DNA of 64,000 nucleotides from Candidatus Rifleibacteriota bacterium (GTDB lineage Bacteria; Muiribacteriota; Ozemobacteria; Ozemobacterales; Ozemobacteraceae). The position numbers were made by a program, and so were the translations under genes. Positions 36,360 to 47,000 of this stretch are shown here, in pieces; the stretch's first letter is position 1, and every line of letters starts with the position of its first letter. The notes beneath the pieces were generated by a model that saw only the letters and a program-made list of their open reading frames with translations, was not told the origin of the DNA and did not search any database. Where the stretch lies: the NCBI GenBank assembly GCA_018818125.1, contig JAHISQ010000152.1:1-64000 (forward strand). The letters are read 5' to 3'.

Positions 36360-37485
36360 TGCTGTCTTCCGGCCGATTTTTAACAGCGATTAGAGACCAC
36401 AAAACGCTATTGGTGTGACGAATACATTCTATCGACATGCCATTGCTCTCAGCTAACCGACTGACTTCTTCGCGCCTGAAATGGTAAGAAATTGGCGCAT
36501 GAAACAGATCAAAGATTGACATCCAGGTTGTTTTAAACTTGTTCTGAGACCAGAAAATCATATGTTCATGCAGTGGTATTTTTTTCAGTAGCCTTGGCGA
36601 AACCCTGGCAATTGGGACATAAAAGAACATTATTATAAATTGTAGAACCAGGCTGGGGATCAACGAAAGGAAATATAAAACCGTCAAAGGAATCTTGTGC
36701 AGAAAAAATTTCAAAGGTTCTACCATATGGGTCATTATGAAATTGCCCTCCCAGCTGTAGACACATATTGCAACTTTTCCTGAATCCCTTGTAACTCTGG
36801 TCATTTCGCTGAAGCCTTTTTTGTGGTCATGAACATGCTGAAGTGCATGATCGCAAATTGCGATGTCAACAAGATCTGCTTGCAAAGGTAGCGCAACCAG
36901 ATCGGCGCGTAAAAGAAGCAGTTCGGTTTGACTATTTTGGGGCAGTAAATTCTTGATGGCATGAATTTCTCGACCCAACTCCACGGCGACAATCGTTTTC
37001 GCTCCCATTCCGGCAAGATGGTAAGCTTCGCGGCCACGACCAGCGCCGCCAACCAGGATTGTCGCTCCATTTATTTGTGATGGCTCTACAGGAATGAAAT
37101 TCTTAAAAGCATCAGAACCCAAAAGCCCTTGACCTTTCAGGTCGCTTTCTGTGAAGGGGCAGATCTGCTCCCATTGGTATTCCCAGTTTTCCTGGACAGC
37201 AATCTGCTTAAGATCAAGATCGTTGGCTGTTTTATTATCACACCCAAATTCGGAGAGGGGGTAGTTAAACTGCTTTATGTAGTCTCTTTCCTTTGGACTT
37301 AACGAGTGACCAGCCGATCGCGTAAACATTACCACGATGCCATCTAAGACAGGGTATAAGCGATTGCAGTCCTGGCATCCCAATACGCCGTTTTCTAATC
37401 TTTCAGCGGACTTCTGCCCGGCCTTAAAAGATATTTTTCCTCCGCAGTCCACGCACTTGAGCCAGGAAATATGTTTAATATGCAT
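36340..37485 (-). CDS. SAM-dependent methyltransferase with N-terminal Trm112-like zinc ribbon
   Basis: A 381-residue protein. The N-terminus has a Cys4 zinc ribbon (LKCVDCGGK ... GCQDCNRLYPV) like Trm112-type segments seen before many bacterial methyltransferases. A class I methyltransferase core follows (TILVGGAGRGREAYHLAG, then DIAICDHALQHVHD). A hydrophobic region around residues 255-290 suggests membrane association. The substrate may be a glycan or lipid intermediate of the island. It is convergent with the TMTC-like gene and divergent from the gene at 37556. Confidence 0.85.
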   Translation of the reverse strand: MHIKHISWLKCVDCGGKISFKAGQKSAERLENGVLGCQDCNRLYPVLDGIVVMFTRSAGHSLSPKERDYIKQFNYPLSEFGCDNKTANDLDLKQIAVQENWEYQWEQICPFTESDLKGQGLLGSDAFKNFIPVEPSQINGATILVGGAGRGREAYHLAGMGAKTIVAVELGREIHAIKNLLPQNSQTELLLLRADLVALPLQADLVDIAICDHALQHVHDHKKGFSEMTRVTRDSGKVAICVYSWEGNFIMTHMVEPLKFFLHKIPLTVLYFLSLIPSLVLQFIIMFFYVPIARVSPRLLKKIPLHEHMIFWSQNKFKTTWMSIFDLFHAPISYHFRREEVSRLAESNGMSIECIRHTNSVLWSLIAVKNRPEDSIKTGTS

Positions 37486-37555
37486 TCATTAATTATCAAC
37501 TTTCGTAAGTTATTAGCAAGTATAAACCATAAATGGCCTTTCAAACAGAAAGTTT

Positions 37556-39475
37556 ATGCTGATTGTGCCAAACTGGCAAAGAGCGCGAATTGCTAATAAC
37601 TATGACTGGCTGTTAAGGTGTGTTCTGCGCAAATCAAGCTTTTATTTTAGAGCATTCTGGCTTATGATTCCCTTTTATAACAATGATGTTTATATTTATT
37701 ACTTTCAGAAGAAAGGCTGCCTACAATTGCCAAACCTTAGGAAATTTGATTTCTGGCTGCCGGTGCTGGGATTACTGGTGGTTCTTCTCCCATTTTTATT
37801 GAGGCACCCTTTCCCGTATGCGTTCGAGAGTGCCCTTCATATTCGTACAAGTATTGGCTTTGCACTCGCATTTGCAGATGATCCCGGTTATCCTGACTGG
37901 TTTGCTACGCCTTATGATGGGCAAGGTACACCTCTTTTCAGGTTTCTTGCCCCAATACCATATTTTGTGGCCATGATATTTCAATTTTTTGGTATTCCAG
38001 CTTATCTGGCAGTAAAACTTTCATTTATTACATTTTTTCTTATTGGCTCTATAGCTATTTATCGGCTCACTATCAGTGAAACTCAAAAACAAAGCAATAT
38101 GGCATTCTTTTTGATAGTTTCAAATCCTTATATAGTGGTATTTCTCCACTTTGCGTTTCAGTTTCAGAACCTTTGCGCCTATTTTCTTTTTCCATGGATA
38201 ATTCTTGGCTGTAAAAATATTGCCGACAAGAAAAAAACAGGCTGGCATATTTTGTCGATTACATTGGGGATTATGGCTTTTACCCATTTACAGACCACAT
38301 TGCTGGCATTCTATGCAGCGGTCATATTTGGAGCCATTATCTCTTTCAAGGAACAATCTGAACGTTGGCGGCCCCTTTCGCTGATTTGTCTGGCGGCAGT
38401 ATTTGCCTTCATGTTTGCAGCGCCTTACATTCTTCCAGCCATGGGAACAAAAAGTGAAACACATTTCGGTGCATTCGACATGAAGAATCTTGCTCCAGGC
38501 AACCAGTTTACGCCATTTCTGGACAATCCTCTTCATATTGAAAACAGCATGGAATTGCCTGTGTATAAGGGTTTCGGTCTCATTTTTTCCTATCTGGGAA
38601 TAAATGCTGCCAGCGAAAAAGACATTTATCTTCTTGAATCAGCCGTTCGATTTGAGCATTTTCGCCCATGGCTTTTGTTTTTAAGTGTTTTTGTGGCGAT
38701 AATTGGGCTTATTGCATTAAAAAGCAGCCAGGCAACCAGTAGTGAAAAGGCTCTGATTGTCACTGGGTTATTTATGCTGTTGATGAGCTTCAGCGTTACC
38801 AGGTTTCTTTGGGAGTTTCTGCCAGGCCTCTCCGTCGTTCAATTTCCATGGAGAACAATTTTTCCTGGTTCTGCCATGGTATTTGTCGGCGCAAACAGTT
38901 ATTTGAGGAACTTTTATCAGGAGCAAAAAGTAATGTCAACTTGCGTGATTCTGATACCATGGATTCTGTTGATTGCCATTTTTACACTGCCGGGCAAGTC
39001 GTGGCCGCCGGAGTTGTTGGAAGAAAGCTGTTATAAAAAGACCTTCTACCTGCCTTTCCTTCCAGTTACCGTGCCTGTAAGTTCCAAGTTAAGTGAATGG
39101 GCAGGAGAGCCTCATAAGTGGAAAACTGTTTCTGGTAAGAAGATATTTGGACCAACTTACAAGGGCCATGGTTGGGCAGATTATGGCTTTAAAAATGTGC
39201 AAGAGGGGCAAAAGCTAAATATTCTATCTCATTTTGACCCTTACTGGCGGGTTAAAATTGTGTTTGCTGACTCTCATGCCGATCGAAAAGAGTTGTCATT
39301 GATCCCTCAACCCTCCAAAGACGATGGAACCATGATTGTGGATTTGCCTTCAGGGGATTTCATCTTAAGTCTATATCGAGTCAGGCCTGCCTGGCGATTG
39401 CTGGGTTATATTATGGCTATACTGGCAACAGGTGTTTGGTTTTTGTCTTTAAAAAAGGCTCTATCAGCAGTTTGA
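37556..39475 (+). CDS. PTPS-related/YfhO-like polytopic membrane protein, copy 2
   Basis: A paralogue of the protein at 28369-30144, with the same N-terminal loop (ALHIRTSIGFALAF, then PGYPDWFATPYDGQGTPLFR), similar helix layout, and an extracytoplasmic domain near the end (HFDPYWRVKI, matched by HFDPYWRIQM in copy 1). The frame is open from an ATG at 37556, but the first 57 residues look untypical. A TTG at 37727 preceded by GAAAGG is the more likely start, giving about 582 residues, close to copy 1. The function is presumably GT-C-like sugar transfer. Its 3' end overlaps the convergent methyltransferase gene by 12 bases. Confidence 0.8.
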   Translation: MLIVPNWQRARIANNYDWLLRCVLRKSSFYFRAFWLMIPFYNNDVYIYYFQKKGCLQLPNLRKFDFWLPVLGLLVVLLPFLLRHPFPYAFESALHIRTSIGFALAFADDPGYPDWFATPYDGQGTPLFRFLAPIPYFVAMIFQFFGIPAYLAVKLSFITFFLIGSIAIYRLTISETQKQSNMAFFLIVSNPYIVVFLHFAFQFQNLCAYFLFPWIILGCKNIADKKKTGWHILSITLGIMAFTHLQTTLLAFYAAVIFGAIISFKEQSERWRPLSLICLAAVFAFMFAAPYILPAMGTKSETHFGAFDMKNLAPGNQFTPFLDNPLHIENSMELPVYKGFGLIFSYLGINAASEKDIYLLESAVRFEHFRPWLLFLSVFVAIIGLIALKSSQATSSEKALIVTGLFMLLMSFSVTRFLWEFLPGLSVVQFPWRTIFPGSAMVFVGANSYLRNFYQEQKVMSTCVILIPWILLIAIFTLPGKSWPPELLEESCYKKTFYLPFLPVTVPVSSKLSEWAGEPHKWKTVSGKKIFGPTYKGHGWADYGFKNVQEGQKLNILSHFDPYWRVKIVFADSHADRKELSLIPQPSKDDGTMIVDLPSGDFILSLYRVRPAWRLLGYIMAILATGVWFLSLKKALSAV

Positions 39476-40036
39476 TTTATTCACAGAAAACACAATCTCA
39501 ATTTCTTCAAAACCGCCAACCCAGAAACACCAGAGGCGCGAGCAGACGAACGGCGAAGCATTCGCAAAAAAGTCAATTATTGTTCCCAATGTTTTGCCAG
39601 CATAATAAAACGGCGCGGGCAAAACGGTTTTTTTCAGGTAAGGCTGGGCAAACCACCTCAGACGCATTTTTTCCAGTCGTAATGGTACTCCCTGGTAGCC
39701 CCCCTGAAAGCTTGGATTAAAGTAAAGTGGGAATGATACGTCAAACCCACGATGATGCTGTGCATGGGTGAACCCTCTTGAAAAGTGCGGCATGCGCAAC
39801 TTTATTTTACATCCATCTGCACCAATACGGTATAACTCACGCATTACCTGAAATGGATCATTCAGATGTTCAAGAAGATGATCAGCTTCAATAAGCGTAA
39901 AGCTGTTTTCTTCAAACGGGTAGGGGAAACTATTTAAGTCATGCCTGATATCAGGCTCAGAGACTGCAAAACAGTCTACATTTACATAGCCTTCTTTTTT
40001 AAATTCTCCACACCCGAGGTTTAGTTTTGTTACCAT
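39464..40036 (-). CDS. SAM-dependent methyltransferase, class I
   Basis: A 190-residue methyltransferase with a short motif I (KLNLGCGEFKKEGYVNVD) and the following acidic and His motifs (LIEADHLLEHLNDPFQVM). Such small enzymes are frequent in polysaccharide clusters, where they methylate sugars or lipid carriers. The leader upstream (40085-40153) shares sequence with the one upstream of giant 1, which suggests shared control of this gene and the surface protein. The gene lies at the right edge of the island. Confidence 0.85.
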   Translation of the reverse strand: MVTKLNLGCGEFKKEGYVNVDCFAVSEPDIRHDLNSFPYPFEENSFTLIEADHLLEHLNDPFQVMRELYRIGADGCKIKLRMPHFSRGFTHAQHHRGFDVSFPLYFNPSFQGGYQGVPLRLEKMRLRWFAQPYLKKTVLPAPFYYAGKTLGTIIDFFANASPFVCSRLWCFWVGGFEEIEIVFSVNKSNC

Positions 40037-40084
40037 TTGATTACTTCCTGTCTACAAAATGCTGATTTGCCACGGAAAAATGTA

Positions 40085-40153
40085 CGGGTGGAACCAATAG
40101 TTTACCAGCTGGATAGCCTATCGGCAATTTTTAAATAAGATACAAGCAAAAAA
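40085..40153 (-). promoter_or_regulatory. Conserved leader/promoter block upstream of the methyltransferase
   Basis: It matches 25927-25998: TTTTTTGCTTG, 17 bases, GCCGATAGGCTATC, then AAACTATTGGTTCCACCCG. Where the other copy has the palindrome GACTAGTC, this one has the different palindrome CCAGCTGG, so the symmetry is kept while the bases change. Confidence 0.5.
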
Positions 40154-40181
40154 CTCTGTTTAAGGTAATCGACTAAAATGT

Positions 40182-40214
40182 GGCCGGCAGGTCGTTTTTT
40201 CCGACCTGCCGGCC
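40182..40214 (-). terminator. Strong hairpin after lipoprotein module 2
   Basis: A perfect 13-bp stem GGCCGGCAGGTCG / CGACCTGCCGGCC with a seven-base loop. On the minus strand it is followed by ACATTTTAG, a modest T run. It sits after the end of the lipoprotein gene and before the methyltransferase leader, so it could insulate them. Confidence 0.65.
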
Positions 40215-40268
40215 TATCCCTTTGTTCCCAATCAATGCGGAGACTATAAAACCTGAATCAGTGAAATA

Positions 40269-41030
40269 TCATATCCCTGTTAACCCGGCTGCTTTGAGAG
40301 TGTTGTAAATCTGAGCAACGGCCGTTGTTTCTGAAGTGTCATCGTTGCGGGCAGCGATGATCTGGTCGCGGGCTTTCCCTGCGTCACCGGTTTGTGCACG
40401 CCAGAAGTAGGCGTAGGCCAGCATAGCATGTGCTTCTGCCGAGCTGACGCCAATTGCCTGATGTCCGGTTTCGGGAGTTAGCTGATAACCTGTGTCTATC
40501 AGTCCGATATTTTCGAGGATGCCAACTGCCTGAGCAATGCCGCCCTGAGTGCTCTGTTGGATAAGTCCCAGTGCGTAGCCAAGAAGTGATTCCTTAAGAT
40601 CGCCGGCCTGAATAAAGTCAGACATGCCTGAAAGTGTGTCATAGTATTTGACACGTGACCAGCCCCGGCCATTAAAAGCCTGTTGGCGCTGGATGATCGT
40701 CGCGCGCGCGTCGTTGATGGCATCTTCGAAGATCAACATGGCGCCGCCCCAGTTTCCGGCTGTCATTTCTTCCCAGCCACGTGCAATTTTCTGGTCAACA
40801 GTTAACTCGGTGTCTGTGCCAGTTCCGGTTCCAGTGCCCGTGCCCGTGCCGGTTCCAGTCCCAGTCCCAGTTCCGATGATGATCACCGGGCCTGCTGGGT
40901 TTTCGCCGGGAAGCACCTGGCGACCAGTGCCACCTCCACCTCCACCCCCGCAGCCAATTATCAGGCTTATGGCAATGATAAGCATTGCAGAAGCTGTTCT
41001 GGCGAGATTTTTCGCGGTCATTCTATGCAT
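40269..41030 (-). CDS. Small lipoprotein with TPR-like helical repeats, module 2
   Basis: A 253-residue lipoprotein. The signal peptide ends in SLIIGC followed by seven Gly. A linker of ten Gly-Thr dipeptides leads to a helical domain (GWEEMTAGNWGGAMLIFEDA) ending in SSAEAHAMLAYAYFWRAQTG and AVAQIYNTLKAAGLTGI. It is homologous along its length to the lipoprotein at 15226-15918. The start codon is 3 bases after the stop of giant 2, with GAGGT at that stop acting as the ribosome-binding site, so the two genes are tightly coupled. The family is not recognised. The shared pairing suggests a role in secretion, anchoring or stability of the giant. Confidence 0.87.
   Translation of the reverse strand: MHRMTAKNLARTASAMLIIAISLIIGCGGGGGGGTGRQVLPGENPAGPVIIIGTGTGTGTGTGTGTGTGTGTDTELTVDQKIARGWEEMTAGNWGGAMLIFEDAINDARATIIQRQQAFNGRGWSRVKYYDTLSGMSDFIQAGDLKESLLGYALGLIQQSTQGGIAQAVGILENIGLIDTGYQLTPETGHQAIGVSSAEAHAMLAYAYFWRAQTGDAGKARDQIIAARNDDTSETTAVAQIYNTLKAAGLTGI
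40816..40875 (-). repeat. Ten in-frame hexamers encoding (Gly-Thr)10
   Basis: Ten copies of a GTNCCN hexamer (plus strand) lie inside the lipoprotein gene. Each encodes Gly-Thr on the minus strand. Only third codon positions vary, so the dipeptide is kept. Copy-number change would alter linker length without a frameshift. Confidence 0.85.
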
Positions 41031-41033
41031 ATA

Positions 41034-44000
41034 TTACCTCAGTACTGCCAGTTTGAAGTTTTTCTTAGTCTTGACTGACGTATCGTCAGGATCACGCACT
41101 TCGATGCGGGCAAAATAGACGCCATTGGCAACTGACTTGCCATTGCTGTTGCAGAGATCCCATGGGATGTCGTAGAGATATCTCGAATTGATACCCCAGT
41201 TTTCTCTTACTGCTTTTACATCGTAGAGATTGCCGACCTTGTGACCGGCGACGTCGTAGATAGTTACCTTGACCAGGTCACTGGTCAAATCGCCACGGTT
41301 AGCGCTTATTCTGATAAATGCGCGTCGGTTGGCCGGGTTAGGATATTGAATGATCTGGCCGAGTTCCAGGCGCTGAACTATCGCAAATCTAATTGAAGCC
41401 ATTTCTCCCTGGTTTCCGGTAAGGTCTGTAGCTTTGATGGTCAGATCATGATCACCGGCAACCAGGTTTGCAAGCGGCGTGAATACAAATTCTCCATTGG
41501 CAGCGACCTGAACCGGTTGAGCCGGGCCGCCGTCGATGTAGGCATTTATAGATTTCGTGTCGACGCCTGATCCGGCTTCTTCAATTTTTCCTTTGAATTC
41601 AGGTCTGGCGGTTCGGAAAGGCTCGCTCAAAGTCATGTCTTCTGCCAGATTAATACGCGGCGCTGCTATGTCGCGCATGATTGCAAACATTTGCGATGAG
41701 CCGGTTCTGGCCACGAAGGCACCTTCTTTGTCGCGACTGGCGGTTACAAACTTCCAACTGTCGCCGCTCTGATAGAAGAGTCCAAGGCCGACTGTGGATG
41801 TCGCTTCACTGCTTGCAAGATTTACGCTGAAGCCCTTGTTGACTTTTTCCTTGTTAATGCCGATCTCGTAGGCATCAGAAACCGGAACCAGCTCGCTGTG
41901 GTTTGGCAGCACTGTGTCGGTTGCCAGGCTTCCGCGTAGAGATCCGATTGTTGCTCTGAACTGTCTTTGCAGCGAAGTTCTGATGGCACCGCCGGTTGCG
42001 TCGCCTTTTTCGAGTTGATGCTGCAGAATGTGAACGGTAGCGTCAGACTTGAGGCTCTGTTCGTTGAAGCTCAGAGTCATAATGCTGTCTGCTGACTGTA
42101 TGAGCGACGCACGGGCTGATGATACATAGGCTACTGTGAAGGTCGTGGTGCCGTAACCGGTATTGCCGGCGATATCCTTAGCTTCGGCTGCTAATGTGCC
42201 GTTGCCGGCATACGAGCTGCTCAGACTGACGCCCATCATGTAGGCTTGGGGCTCGACACCCTGCTGCATCATTGAGGTGACTATGGGTGCATTGCTTTGA
42301 GCAACAGTGAGTGTCGGGGCAGTTTTTAGCGGTTCGTTGCTGATGACAACTGCAATTATATCGTTTTCGTTGGCCGGGTTCGAGAAGGCCGAGACGGTAA
42401 GTGTCGGCGGAGTAAGGTCACGGCCTTTAAAAGCGTAAGAGGAGCTTGTAGCATTGCCGTAGCCGTCGACAATGTTGTTGGAAGTAATGGTGTAACTGGC
42501 ATTTTCGACCAGGGCCGGGTTGGCAGTGAGGATAACGCTGCGCAGATCGGACTGCGTAACAGCATTTGCAATGGTTACCGGGCCGCTGGTGCTGACCAGA
42601 GTGTAGTTGCTCTTATTGCCTGCTGAGGCGGCCGTGTAATTCTCATCGAATTGGACTCTGAATTCCTGCTGACCAGCCAGGCCATCAAAGCTGACGCTGT
42701 CGATAACGGGGCCACGCCCATCGGCAGGCAGAATGATCGTGTTGGCGGTTTCTGAGATGCTGGCGCCAAAGACGCTTTTGATCGTGCCGGTAGCAACTGT
42801 GAAGATGTAAGAAATTCCGTGCTCGAATGCCGGGCTGACATTGAATGTGATCGAACGTTCCTGGTCTCTGGTGAGGTCGGTGATTGTGAGTGGTGGCGAA
42901 GCGATAATCGCGTCAGTTGCTCCAACCCAGCTGTTTTCATCGACATCATGGTTGAACCAGAGCCTTGCTGAGCATGAGCTGACCTGTTCAATAGCCGAAA
43001 TTCTGAATGGTGTTGTTCTGGCAAATATTTCCGTTTCAAGGGTGGCCTGGTTCCCGGCGTAGTCGGTTGCTCTCAATTTATAGGTGCCATCGAGAACCAT
43101 ATTGCCGCTGGCGTCGGTGCCATCCCAGACGGCAGTAAAGAAACCTCCGATGTTTTCGACCCGCTGGCGGTTGACTCTAATTCCAGAATTGTCGCGCACT
43201 TCCAGCCACCAGATGCCTGTTTCGCTGGCAGTTTCGCCGGGATCGACCGGAACCACGATGACTTCCAGATCGCCAGCCGCCGGCGCGAACGAGGTGACTG
43301 CCAGATTGTTCTGAGTGAGCGTGTAAGTGGCAATAACCGGGGCAACTGTATCGATTATTACGTCGAAGTTGATGGGTAAGCCGTCGGAAGTCAGAAAAGC
43401 AACGTTGCCAGCGCGATCGACCATGTCTAGGCCATAGACACCGTCGGGCAACATAGCACTGCCGCCACGGCTGTAACGCCCTTCGAAATTCGTCGACCAC
43501 TGGTTTGTTCCGGTACTAGTGAGATCGAAGGTGTCAGTTGAATTGCTGCCAAGAATTCTTAGTTTGGGCGCTTCTGATTCGACTGTGTTGAACCTGGTTG
43601 TGATATAGCGGTGCAGAGACGGGCTGAAATATACTGAATCAGTGGCAAGTTCACCACCGCTGGCGACCAGAAGCTGCACTGCCGGTGAAGCATTGTCAAT
43701 GCGCCATGGGTGGCTTTCGAGCGACAGGTCGTCGTTAGCATCCGCAACCCGTATGGTATAAGTTGTTGCCAGTGACGGATTCGGGCCGTTGGCAATTGAC
43801 CAGGAGAACGTGGCGTTCAAACCGACCAATGCTACCGGGTATGATGCTGCTGTTGTATTGTCAAGCATGAAATGCAGCCAGAGGTTGCCCGGATTGCCAT
43901 CTGGTATCTGCGCCAGCCGAATACTCATGGTAGCGATACCAGGAGCGATGTCAAAGCTGAAGGGCTGGTTGGTCAGCATTTCAAGACCACTGGCCAGAGT

Positions 44001-47000
44001 CGCGCTGGCTGTAGTTGCCTGGTAAGAAGTCGTGTGGAATGAGCTTACAATCGGCCCGCGTGAGCGCACATCAGCTGTGCCGGTAATGATACTCATGCTG
44101 TTCCCGGCAAGATCCATGCCGGTAACTTTGCAGATATAAGTTCCCTGAGGCAGAGCGTTGGTTATGGTTGCAGTATTTTTGAACAGGGCTGTGTCGGAAG
44201 CGCTGACCGTGGTAAGCCAGCCGACGAAGGTGTAGCCTATTTCTGCTGTGACAGTCGCAATGGTCAGGGTTGGCGAAGCTGTTGTCCGCATACGTTCATC
44301 AAACTGCAGCTTGAAATAGGACGTTCCGGCGTTACTGCTGACGATCGGCAGGCTGGTGCTTACTCCGAGATTGTTGGTAGTTGTTGCCAATAACACACCT
44401 GGAGCGACAGTATCGACAATCAACGGGGTGATTGTTGCGACACCGTTGGCATAGTTGCCGGCGAGGTCGGCAGCTGTGATCCAGTAAGTGCCATCTGGTA
44501 TAGTGCCAGATGCAACGCTGTAAGTATTTACGCCGGTTGTAAGGTTAGGACTCATTTCATAGCTGTATGTAGCCGGGGTGACTGTGGCGGAGGCGATGCC
44601 AAATATCGCCAGAACGAGCGAGTCGGTTGCTGTAGAAGCGGCAGTAGTAAAGCTTACATTAAGCGGCCCAAGTCTGCCATTGTAATAGAGAGTAGCTTCT
44701 GTTGGCGGGATGAAGACATTGTTTATGCTTGTTGTCGCAATGATTGGCTGTATGCCGTCATAGCGAATCGGAATGCTGTGTGAGGCACCAATGTTACCGA
44801 TGTTATCAGAAAGAATAAAGCTGTAGCTGGCCATTATGCCGCCTGGAATGCCGGCAGGGTTGCCAAGTGCGTTGTCGTCTATGGTGATTGCTGTTGTTCC
44901 GGCCGGTAAAATGGCAAATGATGCAACTTCTGTGTTGTCGTTGTTGCGATAGACGTGCAGAGTGTGCGGTGTCTGATAGAGCCCATTGTAAGCAATGCTC
45001 AGCGTGGCGATATCTGGTGAGGCAGAATTGGTTTCGAACGACAACGGATAGTCTACCAGGTCTTTGTTGCCCCAGATTTCCAGCTGGCGACTGATGATTC
45101 TTGGTGTAGCAGCCAGAGTTGGGGCCTGGGTAAACAGTTCAACCGTAAACGAACCTGGTGTCGGGGTGATACTGAGGTTGCCGGCAAGGTCTCTGGCAGC
45201 ACTGCTGATCAGGTAGCTGTAAGTGCCAGGTGTTATGCTCTTGTCGATAGCTTGTGGGTTGGAGAACCGACAGGTTGTCGAGCTGGTCCAGCTGGTGAAC
45301 TGCAGGGAAATTGGAACAGGCATTGTGTCAGTTGCAATTTGCAGGGCTGGTGTAACAGCAGTATTCATCGGTTCACTGAAAGTCAGCTCAAACACTCCGC
45401 TGCCCGTGGCCAGTGCTCCTGCTAATATTGGCGTAGCACTGATTATGCTTGGTGCCGTGCTGTCTACGATCAGTTTTGCCTGAGAGGCAGGGCTGGCAGC
45501 AGATACCAGATTGCCGGCGAAGTCGACGCCAGTTAGAATGTACTCGCCCACCGCGAGGTTGGCAATTGATGATGTATGAGTAATGCCGTTGGCGCTGCTG
45601 ATCATATCGCTCGAACTGGTTGCAATCGAGGCGTCTTCCTTATAGATCAGCATTCGCATGGAGTCAGAGGCCTGTGTCGTCATGGTGACTGTCGACAAGG
45701 TAAGGCCGGTACTGGTTGTGTCTGGAGAATAATACCAGGTTAGCCCGCCAGTAGTAGTTGCCGTGCTCGGAAGGTTCAGACTGATGCTGTTAAGAGTCGG
45801 TGTGGCAATGTCGTAGCTCAGGTTAACTGGCAGGAAGTTGCCAGAGACGATACCGTTGGCATCTATCAGTTTGAATTTATATGTTTCCAGATTACCAGCA
45901 GGTGGGTAAGTAGGCAGCATGAAGTTGTCAGGAAATGGAATGTCGATATTGCCGGTGAAACTGCTTGTCGAAGTGCCAACCTGGGCACCTGTGGAGCTGT
46001 ATACCTGGAGGCTATGCGGCGCGTCAAAAGGGCCGACTACATAGTTGATCTGCAATGTTGCCGGGCCATAGGCTGGATTGAAGGCATAGTTAGTTTTTAT
46101 ACCATTTGCGATGCCATATACATGGCTCTGGTCAGTAAGATTGTCGATTCTGGCGAATGGCCCATCTGAATAAACCATTATCGTACCGGCTGTGGCAATC
46201 TGCGCGTTTCCGGCAAGATCTTTTCCACCACTTATATTATATGGATATGAGCCTGCGGGGTAAGTGCTGTCTATGTCAAAAGTGTTAGTGAAAACTGCCC
46301 TGGTGCCGCTATTTTCCCATCTCACACAATTCATTGAAATTGTTTTTGTAGAAGTAGCAATTCCCAGTGTTGGTGAGGCGCTGACATCCATCTGTTCGCT
46401 AAAGTTTACGGCGATTTCAGTTAAACCTGCCGGTGAATTACCAATAGCATCTGCTGGCAGGATTGAAATTACGCTTGGCGCGACGCTGTCGGCGATGATC
46501 GTGCGGGTTGCTGAACCGGTTCCGATGTTGCCAGCCATATCGACGATGGTAAAGGTGTAGGTGCCGTTCGCATAGTTGCTGCCGGTAGCCAGGAAATACT
46601 GACCAGGGGTTCCACTGTCATTGATGTTCTGGGTAGAAGTAGCACCGCCGGCTGTATAGACTGCAAGTCGGAGTGCATCTGTTGTTGTGGCAACCAGATT
46701 AAGTACCAGATCACCAGATAGAGGATTGAAATATGTGTATTCGGCTGTTGAAGAGCCAACGCTGCCACTGATTGCAAAGTCGGTGAGACTTGGTGCCAAA
46801 CCATCATATACAATTGTGAGTATATTTGCAGTCCGATTGTTAAGACTATCGACAACTCTGGTTGCAAAGTTTGTTGGACCAATCGCTCCGGCTGAAGGCG
46901 CCGCTACAGTCGCAGTCGCCAGATTGCCGACGATACTCAGCATTACTCTCGCCTGTAAAGCGTTGCTGACCGGGTCATATATTTCCAGGAAATGCGGAAA

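Noticed and set aside
26090..40036. Island considered as a recent mobile element insertion
   Set aside because: No integrase, transposase, tRNA or flanking direct repeat was found. Only the gene content suggests an accessory region.
40816..40875. Short tandem repeats considered as a CRISPR or minisatellite array
   Set aside because: They are six-base units without spacers and lie in frame inside a lipoprotein gene.
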